Assembly (NCBI GenBank): GCA_016784735.1
Contig: JADHUC010000001.1
Coordinates: 124,001 to 188,000, forward strand
DNA length: 64,000 nucleotides
Source of the DNA: Pirellulaceae bacterium
GTDB lineage: Bacteria; Planctomycetota; Planctomycetia; Pirellulales; Pirellulaceae
Reading direction: 5' to 3'
Shown here: in pieces, positions 1 through 9,703 of the stretch
Position numbering within the stretch: the stretch's first letter is position 1
How the letters are laid out: each line of letters begins with the position of its first letter
The notes under the pieces: model-generated
What the model was told of the DNA's origin: nothing
Databases searched by the model: none
What the model saw: only the letters and a program-made list of their open reading frames with translations
Position numbers and translations under genes: made by a program

Positions 1-131
1 CTACGGGCCGACGAAAGGCCCGTTTGTTTACGGCTGCATTGCCTATCACGTCGCCCGGCAGCGACTGAACCGATTCCGCGCGTTGCTCGCCGTCGGTTGC
101 CGACAGCCGCAAGACGGCTGGTTCGAAAACT

Positions 132-870
132 GTGCGGTTTTCGTCGAGCCGGGCCGGCCGGACATCCGCCCGGTTCAATCAGCAGTACTTCGATCGGCTG
201 CGGCAGCGTGTCGTCGTCGCTGGGGAGCGCGGCATTTACGTGTCCGTGATGTTGTTTCAAGGTTGGAGCGTCGAGAAGAAGGGCCAAGTCGGAAATCCCT
301 GGCGAGGGCATCCGTTCAACAAGGCGAATAACATCAATGGTATCGACGGGGATCGGAACGACGATGGCGAAGGCCCAGAGATCCACACACTGGAGTCGCA
401 AAAGAAGATTACGGAAATCCAGGAAAAGTACGTGCGGAAGATTATTGATACAGTCAACGATTTGAACAATGTGCTCTACGAAATAGGTAACGAGATGCAC
501 GTCGGATCCGTCCCATGGCAATACCACATGATCGAATTCATCCGTACGTACGAGAGAAGCAAACCTAGACAACATCCGATCGGGATGACGGGCGCCCCCA
601 TCGCGAACGCCGCGCTGTTTGACAGCCCGGCCGATTGGGTATCGCCGACGGGAAAGGACGGTTACCGATCCGACCCACCCCCGGCCGACGGGCGCAAAGT
701 CGTCATCGCCGACGTAGATCACATCTGGCCCAAGCAGCACCAACAATGGGTATGGAAGAGTTTCACTCGCGGACTGAACACGGCTTTCATGGATCTGTAC
801 GGCGAGACGAAGATCGGGCGGTTCATCCCGTCCGCGCACGTCGGCTGGCCTCGGGACTTTGTCCAGGAGC
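132..870 (+). pseudogene. Cellulase-like glycoside hydrolase, central fragment
   Basis: The frame reads as the middle of a TIM-barrel glycosidase of the kind common in planctomycetes (possibly the DUF6298-type family, from memory). A recognisable segment begins at FNQQYFDRLRQRV, with LYEIGNEMH carrying a likely catalytic Asn-Glu at about residues 120-121. Towards the end VWKSFTRGLNTAFMDLYG resembles the usual barrel exit. No signal peptide precedes it: the same frame has a stop near base 67, and bases 1-131 hold nothing I can place. After about base 865 the frame runs antisense into the next gene, so the C-terminus is missing. I treat it as truncated at both ends; a misassembly at the junction is also possible. 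Confidence 0.6.
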
Positions 871-3402
871 CTACCTGCGGAAGATCTCCACACCACACAG
901 TGCGATGTCCGACTGCGTCAGCTCGATATCAAGTAAGCCGTCGGCAACCGCGATGCGTTCGAATCTTCTGCTTGCGGCGTGCAGTCTTTCCAGGCCGTCG
1001 GTGCTGAGGCCTTGAAGAACGGTCTTTCTCTCGATCTTGATGTCGACGGTTGGCTGCCAGAGTCTGCCTTGGACGAGATGCGCAAAGTGCAACACCACAT
1101 CGTACGTGCCGTCCGGTACGGTGATGAGATAGTGTGTGAGCTGGGTGCGCCCGGTACGGTAGATCTCGTCGTTCTGCGTCTCGTGGATGTCAACATCGCC
1201 GAGAACCTGTCGTGGCCGGCCGAGCAGAGAATCGCCAATGTAACCGTATCCGCCACGCTCGAAGATCTGGTCGGGGAGCCACGTGTTCCCCTGGCGGTCG
1301 ATCGTCTCCTCCCAGGTATAGCCAACGTTAATGCGGATGGGTGAGCCTGCCGCCATCCGGTTCCGGTATTCCGGTTTCGCTGCGAGCGCGTCGGCGAGCG
1401 GCGAGCCCGGGCCTTGCCAGTCTTCGGGCAGGCCCAGCAAGGCCGGGGAACACGGGGCCATCGGAAGCGACGATTCGACGGCGGCGACCATTCGGCGCGG
1501 ATGCCAGGCTGCCAGGAGTGCCATGTCCTCGCCGGTCAGAAAGCCTTTCGCCACGAGGTCCTTCAGAAGGTCGTCGGTGACAAGTTCGGCCGGATCGGGA
1601 TGCACTCGATACTCCTCATCCCGGACCTTCTCAAGCGGACATGCTTCGACAAATCGAGAGTGTTGTCCGGCAGCGAGGAACTTGTCTGTGGGGCGGAGTA
1701 CGGCCCACATGCCTTCCAGATCCTGGGGACGCCAGTCGAGAATGAAGGGGCCTTCGGCGCGCGCGGTTTCGCCGGCATGCCACACGTTGCGCGCCCAGTA
1801 GAAATGCGGGCTCAACAGCGCGTCGTCGGTCCAGACGAAGCAGGCGTATCTGCAGTCGGCGAACACATTCCCAGCCAGAGCAAACCGGTCGATCGTATCC
1901 GTCCGGCCTTGCATGCGGCTCTTCATCACGCCGGTGGTCCCGCCCACGCGCCCGCCGGCGAACAGGTTGCCGATGATACGGCTGTGGCGCGAGATGGGGC
2001 CAATCCGAAAGCACCGATCTCCGCCGAAGACCGAATTGTAGGCGACTAGTATCTCTGCAATCGACATCTCGGAGAAGATGCCGATATTGCGGCAGTTCTG
2101 GAACCGGTTGCCAATCACCTTGATGTTGCGATCGTCGCTGCCGCCGTCGGCCCAATAGCCGCTGTCCGCGCAGTCTTGAATGACATTCTCGGCGATCAGC
2201 ACGTTATGAAAGTTGCCGGTGCCAATCCCTTTGCCTTTGCCATGAGCCCACCCGCCGCCCCAGACGTGCGGACCGATGTTTCGGATTGTGCAATAGCGTA
2301 CGCTCAACTGCTGCTGCGGGTCTCGTTTTCCCCAAGCGGAGATGCCGCAAGTCCTGCCGTTCTGAATCAGGCAACCGGTAATCTCACAGGAAGAGCTGTG
2401 AATCTGGACGCCGGTTCCGGAGCTGTAGATGTGCTCGTTGGGAGCCGAAGCGTAGTAGAATTTGCGCCCGCCGCCGAAACCTTCGACGATGAGATTCTGA
2501 AGCCGGATGCCGCGGCTGTCGCGGGCGACCGACACGCCAGTGAGTGCCCGGCGGACGCACAGACCTCGAAACGTCAAATGCAAACAGCCCGAGAGCGAGA
2601 TGCCGGTAGATCGCACCGTATAGGCTAATTCGACATCGCGCGGCGTTTGTCCCTCGGGTAATCGAACGAAAATCCGGTGTTGAAGCTCCGCCGGATGGAC
2701 GACCGGTTCGGCATCTTCATCCGAGCCGTCGGTGCGACCGTCGTCATACCAGATCCACTGGTTGGCCTTCAGGAACTTGGGACAGGAGGCAGTGATGTAG
2801 TCCTCCGATTGGGTCTCCTCGCTGTCGGCATGGGACAGATCGGCCATCAAACCGGCCCTTGGGTGGCTCGGCACGATCTGTAATCGTGCACCGTTCTTGA
2901 ACAACTGGCAGGTTCCCCAGCGAGCGCTGCCGCCGCGCGATCCGTCCCAGACGTACCAGCCAGGGTGAAGCTGGTACGGATAGCAGTTTTGCATCAGTTC
3001 GTTCCCTGTGCAGTCCTTGTCGGGATCATGGCGAGTCCACCAGATGTTGTGGATCTCGCCTACGCCGAATCGCTCGGAAGTGAACCGCCGCCAGCCGTCG
3101 GCCGGCACGACTCGGCTGCCGTCAATCACGACGGCTCCCGGCGGAGCATCCGGATCGGCGCGAACGACGATCGGTTGTTCGGCCGTCCCCTGTTTCCCTT
3201 CGACCAGCACTTCTTCCCGATAGACACCGGGCAAGATCGTCACGACATCGCCGGGTCGGGCATGGCTGATAGCCTGAGAAACCGACCGATGATCTCCGCC
3301 GCCATGCGTATCGACCACGATGTCTCGTCCGTCACAGGGAATCGCGATCGTCGCGAGAAGGACACCTAACCAAGTTCGTTGGATCATTTGCGCCATCGGC
3401 AT
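871..3402 (-). CDS. Secreted right-handed beta-helix protein with C-terminal malectin-like domain
   Basis: About 843 residues from the chosen ATG at 3402, which has GGAG six bases upstream; a longer start at 3447 lacks such a site. A short signal peptide (TWLGVLLATIAIPCDG) leads into a DUF1565-type N-terminus (SVSQAISHARPGDVVTILPGVY), then a long stretch of Asn- and Gly-rich parallel-helix coils such as RNIKVIGNRFQNCRNIGIF. The last 170 residues (INVGYTWEE...VEIFRR) look like a malectin or other carbohydrate-binding jelly roll. The family usually binds, isomerises or cleaves polysaccharides outside the cell; the substrate cannot be read. It directly follows a broken beta-helix gene on the same strand, and its 3' end abuts the broken cellulase-like gene. 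Confidence 0.85.
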   Translation of the reverse strand: MPMAQMIQRTWLGVLLATIAIPCDGRDIVVDTHGGGDHRSVSQAISHARPGDVVTILPGVYREEVLVEGKQGTAEQPIVVRADPDAPPGAVVIDGSRVVPADGWRRFTSERFGVGEIHNIWWTRHDPDKDCTGNELMQNCYPYQLHPGWYVWDGSRGGSARWGTCQLFKNGARLQIVPSHPRAGLMADLSHADSEETQSEDYITASCPKFLKANQWIWYDDGRTDGSDEDAEPVVHPAELQHRIFVRLPEGQTPRDVELAYTVRSTGISLSGCLHLTFRGLCVRRALTGVSVARDSRGIRLQNLIVEGFGGGRKFYYASAPNEHIYSSGTGVQIHSSSCEITGCLIQNGRTCGISAWGKRDPQQQLSVRYCTIRNIGPHVWGGGWAHGKGKGIGTGNFHNVLIAENVIQDCADSGYWADGGSDDRNIKVIGNRFQNCRNIGIFSEMSIAEILVAYNSVFGGDRCFRIGPISRHSRIIGNLFAGGRVGGTTGVMKSRMQGRTDTIDRFALAGNVFADCRYACFVWTDDALLSPHFYWARNVWHAGETARAEGPFILDWRPQDLEGMWAVLRPTDKFLAAGQHSRFVEACPLEKVRDEEYRVHPDPAELVTDDLLKDLVAKGFLTGEDMALLAAWHPRRMVAAVESSLPMAPCSPALLGLPEDWQGPGSPLADALAAKPEYRNRMAAGSPIRINVGYTWEETIDRQGNTWLPDQIFERGGYGYIGDSLLGRPRQVLGDVDIHETQNDEIYRTGRTQLTHYLITVPDGTYDVVLHFAHLVQGRLWQPTVDIKIERKTVLQGLSTDGLERLHAASRRFERIAVADGLLDIELTQSDIALCGVEIFRR

Positions 3403-3409
3403 TGGAGTC

Positions 3410-3923
3410 TCCGCTAAGAACGATGGTCTCGCCCGGGAAGGCGGCAAACGTAATCGGGGCTGACGGCGTCCCGGAGACCTGTGGGTCGATCACGTACCTG
3501 TGGCCCTGTCCATTGGCTCCGATAGCGTCCAGATGGTAGGTCGCGTCTCCCTTGCCGGAACACCACGTTGCCAGGCTTCTCGTAGCCGGCCGCCTGCAGA
3601 TCGAAAGAGTGGATCGCGCCCTTCCACTTCTCCCACTTCCCCTCGAGCACGAACGTGCCGTCGAGGATCGGCTGCTCGCCGGGATACGCCATGATCGTGA
3701 TCGGCTTCTCCCACGACTCGCCACCGGTCCTGGGCCGAATCGTGTTGCCCATGACGTGGTACACGCCGCCGCGAAGCAGCATCCGGTCGCCAGGTCTGAG
3801 CTTCAGCGAGGCCGCACGGAGGTTATCACCGGGCTTCACCGTGATGTCATCCGCCGTTGCGAGCAAGGCGGACACCATCACCAATGTCAGCATGAGTGGA
3901 GTGATGTGGACGGTTCCGATCAT
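3410..3923 (-). pseudogene. Beta-helix protein, N-terminal stump with frameshift
   Basis: A normal start at 3923 gives a signal peptide (MIGTVHITPLMLTLVMVSAL) and a beta-helix entry: VKPGDNLRAASLKLRPGDRM, then LLRGGVYHVMGN. Near 3555 the frame breaks after NVVFRQG, and the adjoining frame continues sensibly as KGDATYHLDAIG...APITFAAFPGETIVLSG. That second frame then runs out at the start of the next beta-helix gene. The first part of the fold is therefore present, interrupted by a one-base shift and cut before most coils. It may have recombined with the downstream beta-helix gene, whose start lies exactly where this one ends. Confidence 0.75.
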
Positions 3924-3959
3924 GGCTGTGTCCTTGTTTTGGTACGGAGATCGATCGGC

Positions 3960-5204
3960 TCACGAAGACAGCCTCAGGCCGAAACCGGGCGCGTCGGGGA
4001 CGACCACATTGCCGTCGTCGAACTGCCATGCCGAGTAGTCCATGCCGGTAGCCGTACCGGGGATTCCCTCGACAATCAGCACGTTGCCGACACCGGCGGC
4101 GAGGTGGGCGCAGTAGTAGGGCCGCGGCGTGCCGGCCCAAGTGTGGGGCGAGGCGGTCACGCCGGCTTTGACCAGCTCGTCCATAACGCGCCGCCATCGC
4201 GTGAAGCCCACCCCGGCCAGGTCCATGTTGAACACATCGACGAGCTGCTCGTCGGCCAAAGCGAACAGTTGCTCGATGTGCTTGCGGGAATAGGAGCCGT
4301 ACCGCCAAGGTCGCTCCGCCGGGCCGCCGCCGGACTCGCCTTCCATGATCAGGGCCTTGCAGCCGACTTTCGCCATGTGGTCTCGTAGCCGCCGAAGATC
4401 GTCGCGGTTCTCGGAGAACGGTTCTTCGATGATGTACAGCCCCGAGTCCTTGACGCCCGTGACGTAGGCCAGAAAGTCCTCGACCGAGTAGCTGTCGTTG
4501 GCGTCGACGACAATCTTGCATTCGCCGAATCGCTCACGAACGGCCAGGGTAATCTCGATGTCCCGACGTTGGCCCTCGCGCTTGGGCATGCAGTGGAGGC
4601 CCCGACCCAACTTGAGCTTGAAAGCACGGTAGCCGCTGTCGTAATCATCCTGGCACGAGGTGAGCAGCCGATCGATGCCTCGCAGCTTCCCGGTTTCCTC
4701 CAGATCGTCAAAGTAGATAGCCGCACTATAGATGGGGACCTTCCGCGTGCCATGGTTGCCCAGCAAATCGCAAACCGGCCGATTGAGGATGTGGCCGACG
4801 AGGTCATGGAGCGGGAGGTCGAGGGGAGCCGCCTCATCGGCTGTGCCGTGGGTCAGATCGAACAAGTCCGAGACTTTGGCCCCCACAAAGCGCCGTGCTT
4901 CGCTGTCGGGCAACCCGGACATAGCGCCGCCCTTGACGCCTTGGTCGGTAGTGAGTACGCGAATCTGCCGGCCGAACCCGCGGCCGACGCGTTTGCCAGT
5001 CCGGTTGCGGCCGATCGACCGGGCATAGCGATCGTTTGACCGTCTGGCCTCGATCTTGGCAATGCGGTGGGCCGCCAATTCGCGCGCGACGACGGCGGGA
5101 TCCAGCGCGGGTCGAGTCGTGGATGCCGTCAGATGCTCGTCGCCCTTACAGAAACCAGCGGCGCTACCGACTACAACTGATTTGAGAAAGGTCCTACGCT
5201 TCAT
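3960..5204 (-). CDS. Mandelate racemase/muconate lactonizing enzyme family protein, TAT-exported
   Basis: A 414-residue enolase-superfamily enzyme. I chose the ATG at 5204 because GAGGAG lies eight bases upstream and the protein then opens with a twin-arginine signal, MKRRTFLKSVVVGSAAGF. The barrel carries the K-x-K pair (FKLKLGRG, about K196/K198), metal-ligand candidates in VVDANDSY (D234), IIEEPFSE (E260/261) and IMEGESG (E288/290), and the Asp-His dyad typical of the mandelate racemase subgroup (FNMDLAG, D328; SPHTWAGT, H354). It should abstract a proton alpha to a carboxylate of a sugar acid or similar compound. Export of such an enzyme is typical of planctomycetes. Set among glycosidases, it could process sugar acids released outside the cytoplasm; the substrate is unknown. 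Confidence 0.88.
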   Translation of the reverse strand: MKRRTFLKSVVVGSAAGFCKGDEHLTASTTRPALDPAVVARELAAHRIAKIEARRSNDRYARSIGRNRTGKRVGRGFGRQIRVLTTDQGVKGGAMSGLPDSEARRFVGAKVSDLFDLTHGTADEAAPLDLPLHDLVGHILNRPVCDLLGNHGTRKVPIYSAAIYFDDLEETGKLRGIDRLLTSCQDDYDSGYRAFKLKLGRGLHCMPKREGQRRDIEITLAVRERFGECKIVVDANDSYSVEDFLAYVTGVKDSGLYIIEEPFSENRDDLRRLRDHMAKVGCKALIMEGESGGGPAERPWRYGSYSRKHIEQLFALADEQLVDVFNMDLAGVGFTRWRRVMDELVKAGVTASPHTWAGTPRPYYCAHLAAGVGNVLIVEGIPGTATGMDYSAWQFDDGNVVVPDAPGFGLRLSS

Positions 5205-5355
5205 GAATTGAACTCCTCGGGCCGTTTGCAATCGTTTTCTGGAATTCCCTGGTTTTCGTCCGAGGTGCCGGTTCTTGTTCATCGTCTCGCGCCTCCTGTG
5301 TCATTGTGCCTCATGCACGACTATCCCTTTACCCAACTGGATTGAGCACGGACCG

Positions 5356-7626
5356 TCATGGGAAGCTCAGGGGGTTCTGTGGATCGGTGCCGGCTTTCTT
5401 CTCGTCCGCATCGGTGTGGCCGTCGCCGTCATCATCTGTGTCGGCGTTGTCCCCGGTTCCATCGCCGTCGGTGTCGCGCCATTCTTTCGGATCGCGCGGA
5501 AAGGCGTCCCAGGGAATCGCCCCGGCATTGGGGAGACCGTCGCCGTCCCAGTCCTGCTCGTCGCAATCGGGCGTGCCGTTGTTGTTGCGGTCGTCGGCCT
5601 TGCCGTCGGCATCGAGGTCGGCGTCGAGGTTGTCGCCGATGCGGTCGGCGTCAGCGTCGGCCCACTCCTCGCGCTCCAGGGGCCAAGCGTCCCGGGCGTC
5701 GGGTACCCCATCGTTGTCATCGTCTGCGTCCAGGTGATTGGCGGTTCCGTCGCCGTCGGTATCAGGCAAATCACCGGCGGTGACAATCAGGGCCAGATCG
5801 ATGGAGAAGGGGGGAGCGGTAACTGTCCGGCGGCCTGCTTCCGCTGCAAAGGGCGCCACAATGGCGCCGTCCGTGGGTCGATACCAATAGCCGGTCGAGG
5901 AGGTGGGAACGTCGATTGTCACCCCCAAACCGTGGACTTGTCCTCGATCGTGGCTCCAAGTATGGCGTGCCCTGCCTTCCGTGTCGTCTGCCTTCCGGCA
6001 CTGCTGGCATGTGTGATGATGGAAGTATGCGGCCGCGCACCGATCGGAGCGGAGCCCGTATGCGCGGACGTCACCGGCCGTGGCGCCGGACAGCGGAACC
6101 TCAACCACACGCACATCGCGGTCCAGTAGCGAAGCAAAGTCCTGCATCACACGGATGTATTGCCGTTCTTGGGGCCCGATCCAGAGGTTTCGCACGTGCC
6201 CGTCTTTCGCGTAGGACGTCTCCCAGAAGATGAAGCTGATCTCATTGAACATCGCCGTCCAGCATCGTACCCGCATTCGCCTGGCGCTGCCGGGATCCGA
6301 CACGCCGCCCACGCCTTCGGCCGATCTGTCTTCGCGGCCACGGTAGTTGCCCTGTTCGCCGTAAACGACCGGCTTCCCGAACTTCTTCGTGCTTCGCACC
6401 CGGTCGGCGGTCATTTGATCCGATACGAGCTCCGGTTCGTTGCCGTACCAGTGCGGGGCGTTGACTTCGATACCCGGTAACTCCGGACGCTCCCAACTCG
6501 TGGTGATGGGATGGTCATACGGGTCGATCGATTCGAGGTAGGGGATGACGATCTCGTACCAGCGGGCGTCCGCGTGTTGTTCGTTGAGAAACTGCCAGAG
6601 GTCGACGTAAGCCCCCCAGCGATCGACACTGTACTTGATGATCCGTCGGACCTTGTCCATCCCCTCGCGGTTGTCGGGCTGGTCGTTGAAGACCTTGGTA
6701 TAGCCGAAGATGCCGTAGAAGTTCCTCAGCCCGTACTTCCGCGTCATCTGCAGCAGTTCGTCCACCATTTGGGCTTCCTTGTAATTGACACGGTCCAGGC
6801 CGGACTCCCAAGCGACCGGGCCGGTGTAGAGGACCTTCATGCCGGCGTTGTTGGGGCTGAAGCGCCACATGTTGAAGCCGGCACGGGCATATCGCCCGAT
6901 CTTCACGTCGCCGTTCTGGATTCCCATGGAAGGCCCGCGAGCGAACATTGCGCCTGCCGGCGGTCTGGGGCGCGTTCCCGCCGGGTCCGGACGGAACGGC
7001 CCGTCCATCGCCAAGCCGTCGAGAACAGATCCGTTCTGGTTGCCGTCGCCGATGCCGTGTTGGTAGCCAATCGGGAAGTACGCACTGCCATCCTCGAACA
7101 CGAATCGGTAGGGGTTGTCGCGGCTGATGCGCACCCATCCTCGCGGGCGCAGCCGACCCTCGACCACCGCGAACGTGCCACTACCGGTCGCTTCCGCACC
7201 GGCCTCGTTGCGGAAGACGTACTCGAACGACCACTGGCCCGTCTCGCTGGGCGCATACCGCGCCTTCCACAGGTCGGCCGGGTCGCAGGTCCAGATGGCC
7301 GGCGGCGTTCCGCGGACACCGGCGCGGGGCTCGACAGCGACCTTCTGTGGCTTGGAGGAGCCATAGAAGAACCCGCCAACCTTCGCCTTCTTTCCAGTCG
7401 GCGACGTGAACGTCAAGGCGATCGTCACGTCCCAAGCGGGGCTGGCGTACTTCCCGTCATGCTGAAAGGTCAGCTCGAACACCTGGTACGGCATGAGCTT
7501 GTCCGTGTTCCGCGTGACGTGGACATCGAGTGCCTTGGCCGGTGCCGCGGTCGCCGGGATGAACCAGCAGAAAAGCAGCAGGGGTGGACACGCGCTAAAT
7601 ACCAGGCAGCGTTTCAGTTTTCTCAT
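5356..7626 (-). CDS. DUF5060-type glycoside hydrolase with C-terminal thrombospondin type 3 repeats
   Basis: About 756 residues from ATG 7626; the longer GTG at 7665 is less likely because it precedes the signal peptide (MRKLKRCLVFSACPPLLLFCWF). Residues 35-155 resemble a DUF5060 beta-sandwich (YQVFELTF, TGQWSFEYVFRN). The TIM barrel follows, with a likely acid/base in QFLNEQHAD (N348-E349) and nucleophile in VVYGEQGNYRG (E424). From about residue 635 the tail is a run of Asp-rich calcium-binding repeats (DTDGDGTANHLDADDDNDG and similar), ending GTDPQNPLSFP. Such tails are usual on secreted planctomycete enzymes. It probably cleaves a polysaccharide at the cell surface. It is the largest intact enzyme in this part of the window and shares its strand with the neighbouring genes. 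Confidence 0.85.
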   Translation of the reverse strand: MRKLKRCLVFSACPPLLLFCWFIPATAAPAKALDVHVTRNTDKLMPYQVFELTFQHDGKYASPAWDVTIALTFTSPTGKKAKVGGFFYGSSKPQKVAVEPRAGVRGTPPAIWTCDPADLWKARYAPSETGQWSFEYVFRNEAGAEATGSGTFAVVEGRLRPRGWVRISRDNPYRFVFEDGSAYFPIGYQHGIGDGNQNGSVLDGLAMDGPFRPDPAGTRPRPPAGAMFARGPSMGIQNGDVKIGRYARAGFNMWRFSPNNAGMKVLYTGPVAWESGLDRVNYKEAQMVDELLQMTRKYGLRNFYGIFGYTKVFNDQPDNREGMDKVRRIIKYSVDRWGAYVDLWQFLNEQHADARWYEIVIPYLESIDPYDHPITTSWERPELPGIEVNAPHWYGNEPELVSDQMTADRVRSTKKFGKPVVYGEQGNYRGREDRSAEGVGGVSDPGSARRMRVRCWTAMFNEISFIFWETSYAKDGHVRNLWIGPQERQYIRVMQDFASLLDRDVRVVEVPLSGATAGDVRAYGLRSDRCAAAYFHHHTCQQCRKADDTEGRARHTWSHDRGQVHGLGVTIDVPTSSTGYWYRPTDGAIVAPFAAEAGRRTVTAPPFSIDLALIVTAGDLPDTDGDGTANHLDADDDNDGVPDARDAWPLEREEWADADADRIGDNLDADLDADGKADDRNNNGTPDCDEQDWDGDGLPNAGAIPWDAFPRDPKEWRDTDGDGTGDNADTDDDGDGHTDADEKKAGTDPQNPLSFP

Positions 7627-7708
7627 GGTGTCGGTCGCCTTTTCTCGGGTGGATCGGTAAAGCACTGCTCGGCTGTGGTTGTCGATCTTTTGACACGTTC
7701 ACCGTTCT

Positions 7709-9256
7709 TCATTCGGTTGCGACGGTAAACTTGACTAGGAAGGCACCGGACGGCCTCGACTGCGCGGCGCGAAGCAAGGGCAGGTCTTTTGACCCGGTCT
7801 CTCCGATGATGCACACGAACTTCCCGTCGGGATGGACGCCGATGTGGCGGCCATGGTCGGTGTCCGAGCCTCCGAAGTAGCTTCCGTAGAGCAATCGCTG
7901 ACCGTCCGGGCTGAATGCCACCAGCACGGCATCTTGGCTTGCCATTGCCCCGGCCTTGTGTTCTTGAAATGCGTTGGCGGTGACCGGACAGTCGATCGAT
8001 CGGAATCTCCCCGTGCAGTAAACGTTGCCCTGCGGGTCCACGACCGGACCGAAGAACCCTTCGTTTCCCACGGTGGTTCCTCCGTAAAGTGTGGCGAACG
8101 CTAGACTGCCATCGTTGTTGATCTTAGCGACCCAGCCATCACCGTCCCAAACACCTTGACCGCCGCCTTTCAGTTGCCGCTGAAAGGCGTCGGGCGTCGT
8201 CGGGAAATCACTCGATGCCGTGCAGCCGGCCACGTAGAAGTTGCCGGCAGCATCGGAGACGCCTTCCGTTTCGATCTCGTCGTTGCCGCACCCGCCGAGC
8301 CAGGAAAAGTAAACCAGCCGCTTGCCATCGGAGGACAGTTTGGCGACGTAGGCTTCTCCGGCGGGCGGCGGGCTACCGCGGGTCTTCTGAAAGGCGTCGG
8401 GAGTTGGCGTCATGTCACTGCCATGCGTGGTGCCACCGATCCAGATATTGCCGGCAGCGTCGACGCCCAGGGCGCGAATCGTCTCGTCCCCGCGACGCTG
8501 ACGGTCGTCGTTGGGTCCAAAATAAGTGCAGAAGTCCACGCGGCTGCCGTCGGCCGAGAGCATCGCGACCCAACTGTCCTTATTGCCCCCGCGCCGCGGC
8601 TTGAGCACAGGCCCCGGAATCGTGCCGCGATCGGTAGGCAAATTGCTCGACACGGTGTTCCCTCCGCCGACGAGCAGCTTGCCCGAGGGCAGCAGATGGA
8701 TCGCACGCCCGTTCTCATCCCCGTCGCCACCAATGTACGTGCTGTAGACCAGTTCGCCGTCCGGCGAGAGCTTCACGACAAAGGCATCAGTCGGACTGTG
8801 CGGTCCGCCGCCCCGGCCTCCGTTAAACGTCCGGTCGAAGGCGCCCGGCGTAGTGGGGAACCCCTCGCCCGCACGCCCGGAGACGAACAGTTCCCCCTTC
8901 ACACTGGCGGCCGATACATAGGCGTAGTCCTCCGAGGGGCCGCCCAGCAGTGTGGACCACAGGAGCTTGCCCGATGGATCGAACTTGACGATGGCCACGT
9001 CACTGCTGCCGCCAGCATGGCTCGCACCGGTTGTTGTCGGCCAGTCGCGGCTGGGCGTACCCCCGCACATGTAGACATTACCGGCGCGATCCACGGACAC
9101 GGTTCGATTCGCTGCGCCCCCGGCGCCCCAGTACGTCGACCAAGCCAGCTTGGGCACGGGACGCGTTCGAGCGTCTGGAGTTTCAGCCTGCACCTGCCAG
9201 ACGCACACCCCAGCGATGAGCATCGCCAGATAGGTCTTGTGGTATCTGCGGATCAT
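7709..9256 (-). CDS. SBBP-repeat beta-propeller secreted protein
   Basis: 515 residues; ATG at 9256 with AGGAGA seven bases upstream. A signal peptide (YLAMLIAGVCVWQVQA) is followed by repeated SBBP blades of about 55 residues, each with a D-x-x-GN-x-Y strand and an aromatic S-T-Y/L-x-GG turn: WSTYWGAGG, DRAGNVYMCGGT, WSTLLGGPSEDYAY, YSTYIGGDGDENGR, DAAGNIWIGGT and more, with DFPTTPDAF-type loops. Such propellers have no known catalysis and are found in extracellular or surface proteins. The gene at 23524-25065 is its paralog, with the same blade style and nearly the same length. Downstream of the remnant at 9375-9674 it may be read from its own promoter. Confidence 0.88.
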   Translation of the reverse strand: MIRRYHKTYLAMLIAGVCVWQVQAETPDARTRPVPKLAWSTYWGAGGAANRTVSVDRAGNVYMCGGTPSRDWPTTTGASHAGGSSDVAIVKFDPSGKLLWSTLLGGPSEDYAYVSAASVKGELFVSGRAGEGFPTTPGAFDRTFNGGRGGGPHSPTDAFVVKLSPDGELVYSTYIGGDGDENGRAIHLLPSGKLLVGGGNTVSSNLPTDRGTIPGPVLKPRRGGNKDSWVAMLSADGSRVDFCTYFGPNDDRQRRGDETIRALGVDAAGNIWIGGTTHGSDMTPTPDAFQKTRGSPPPAGEAYVAKLSSDGKRLVYFSWLGGCGNDEIETEGVSDAAGNFYVAGCTASSDFPTTPDAFQRQLKGGGQGVWDGDGWVAKINNDGSLAFATLYGGTTVGNEGFFGPVVDPQGNVYCTGRFRSIDCPVTANAFQEHKAGAMASQDAVLVAFSPDGQRLLYGSYFGGSDTDHGRHIGVHPDGKFVCIIGETGSKDLPLLRAAQSRPSGAFLVKFTVATE

Positions 9257-9374
9257 TGTCGGTTCTCCTGTATAAGGCGACCTGTGCCGCTTCGATCAGT
9301 TCAGAAGGCGTCGCGCCGACATTGGCGGGAACACCGTTCGGCTCTTCTGCGTAACATGTGCAATCTCCGTGAGT

Positions 9375-9674
9375 CTACCGGCCGAGGAAGTCGAGCAGCA
9401 CCCGCTCAGCCACGGGATCGTAGGTGGGTTGCGACCGGTCCAATCGTTGTTGGAGGTCGAGTTGTTCACAAGAGTACCCTTAGATGTTGGTGAGTTTGCG
9501 TTGCCCCTTGGCGTCGGTCACAATCTTCACGTCCGATCCTGCTGGTGGCCGTAAGACACTCCAGGCAAACGACAGCTTGCCGCCCTCCAGGTCGAATCCT
9601 CCGCCGTGAAAATGGGTGTTGTCGTGCGGCAGGGTATCGGCGAGACTCAAGGTTGACAGGTCGATGGCCTTTTT
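9375..9674 (-). pseudogene. Remnant of a PKD-like domain and an unknown C-terminus
   Basis: Reading from 9674 the frame gives HGGGFDLEGGKLSFAWSV, LRPPAGSD and then RKLTNI before a TAA at 9480-9482. This matches the third-strand core of the PKD-like domains in the two GH30-like genes at 19-23 kb (RGGAFDLEGDKLSFKWSV, CKVTNIAIPG). The same frame continues past the stop as EQLDLQQRLDRSQPTYDP and AERVLLDFLGR to a TAG at 9375, which looks like the end of another coding region I cannot name. Neither start nor signal is left. The high-G+C operon ends 30 bases upstream, so this scrap marks one border of that block. Confidence 0.6.
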
Positions 9675-9703
9675 TGAAGTCCTCCTTCGGTGTACTCTTC
9701 GCT

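Noticed and set aside
871-1007. Continuation of the cellulase-like frame past base 870
   Set aside because: It is antisense to a well-supported beta-helix/malectin gene and loses all family character.
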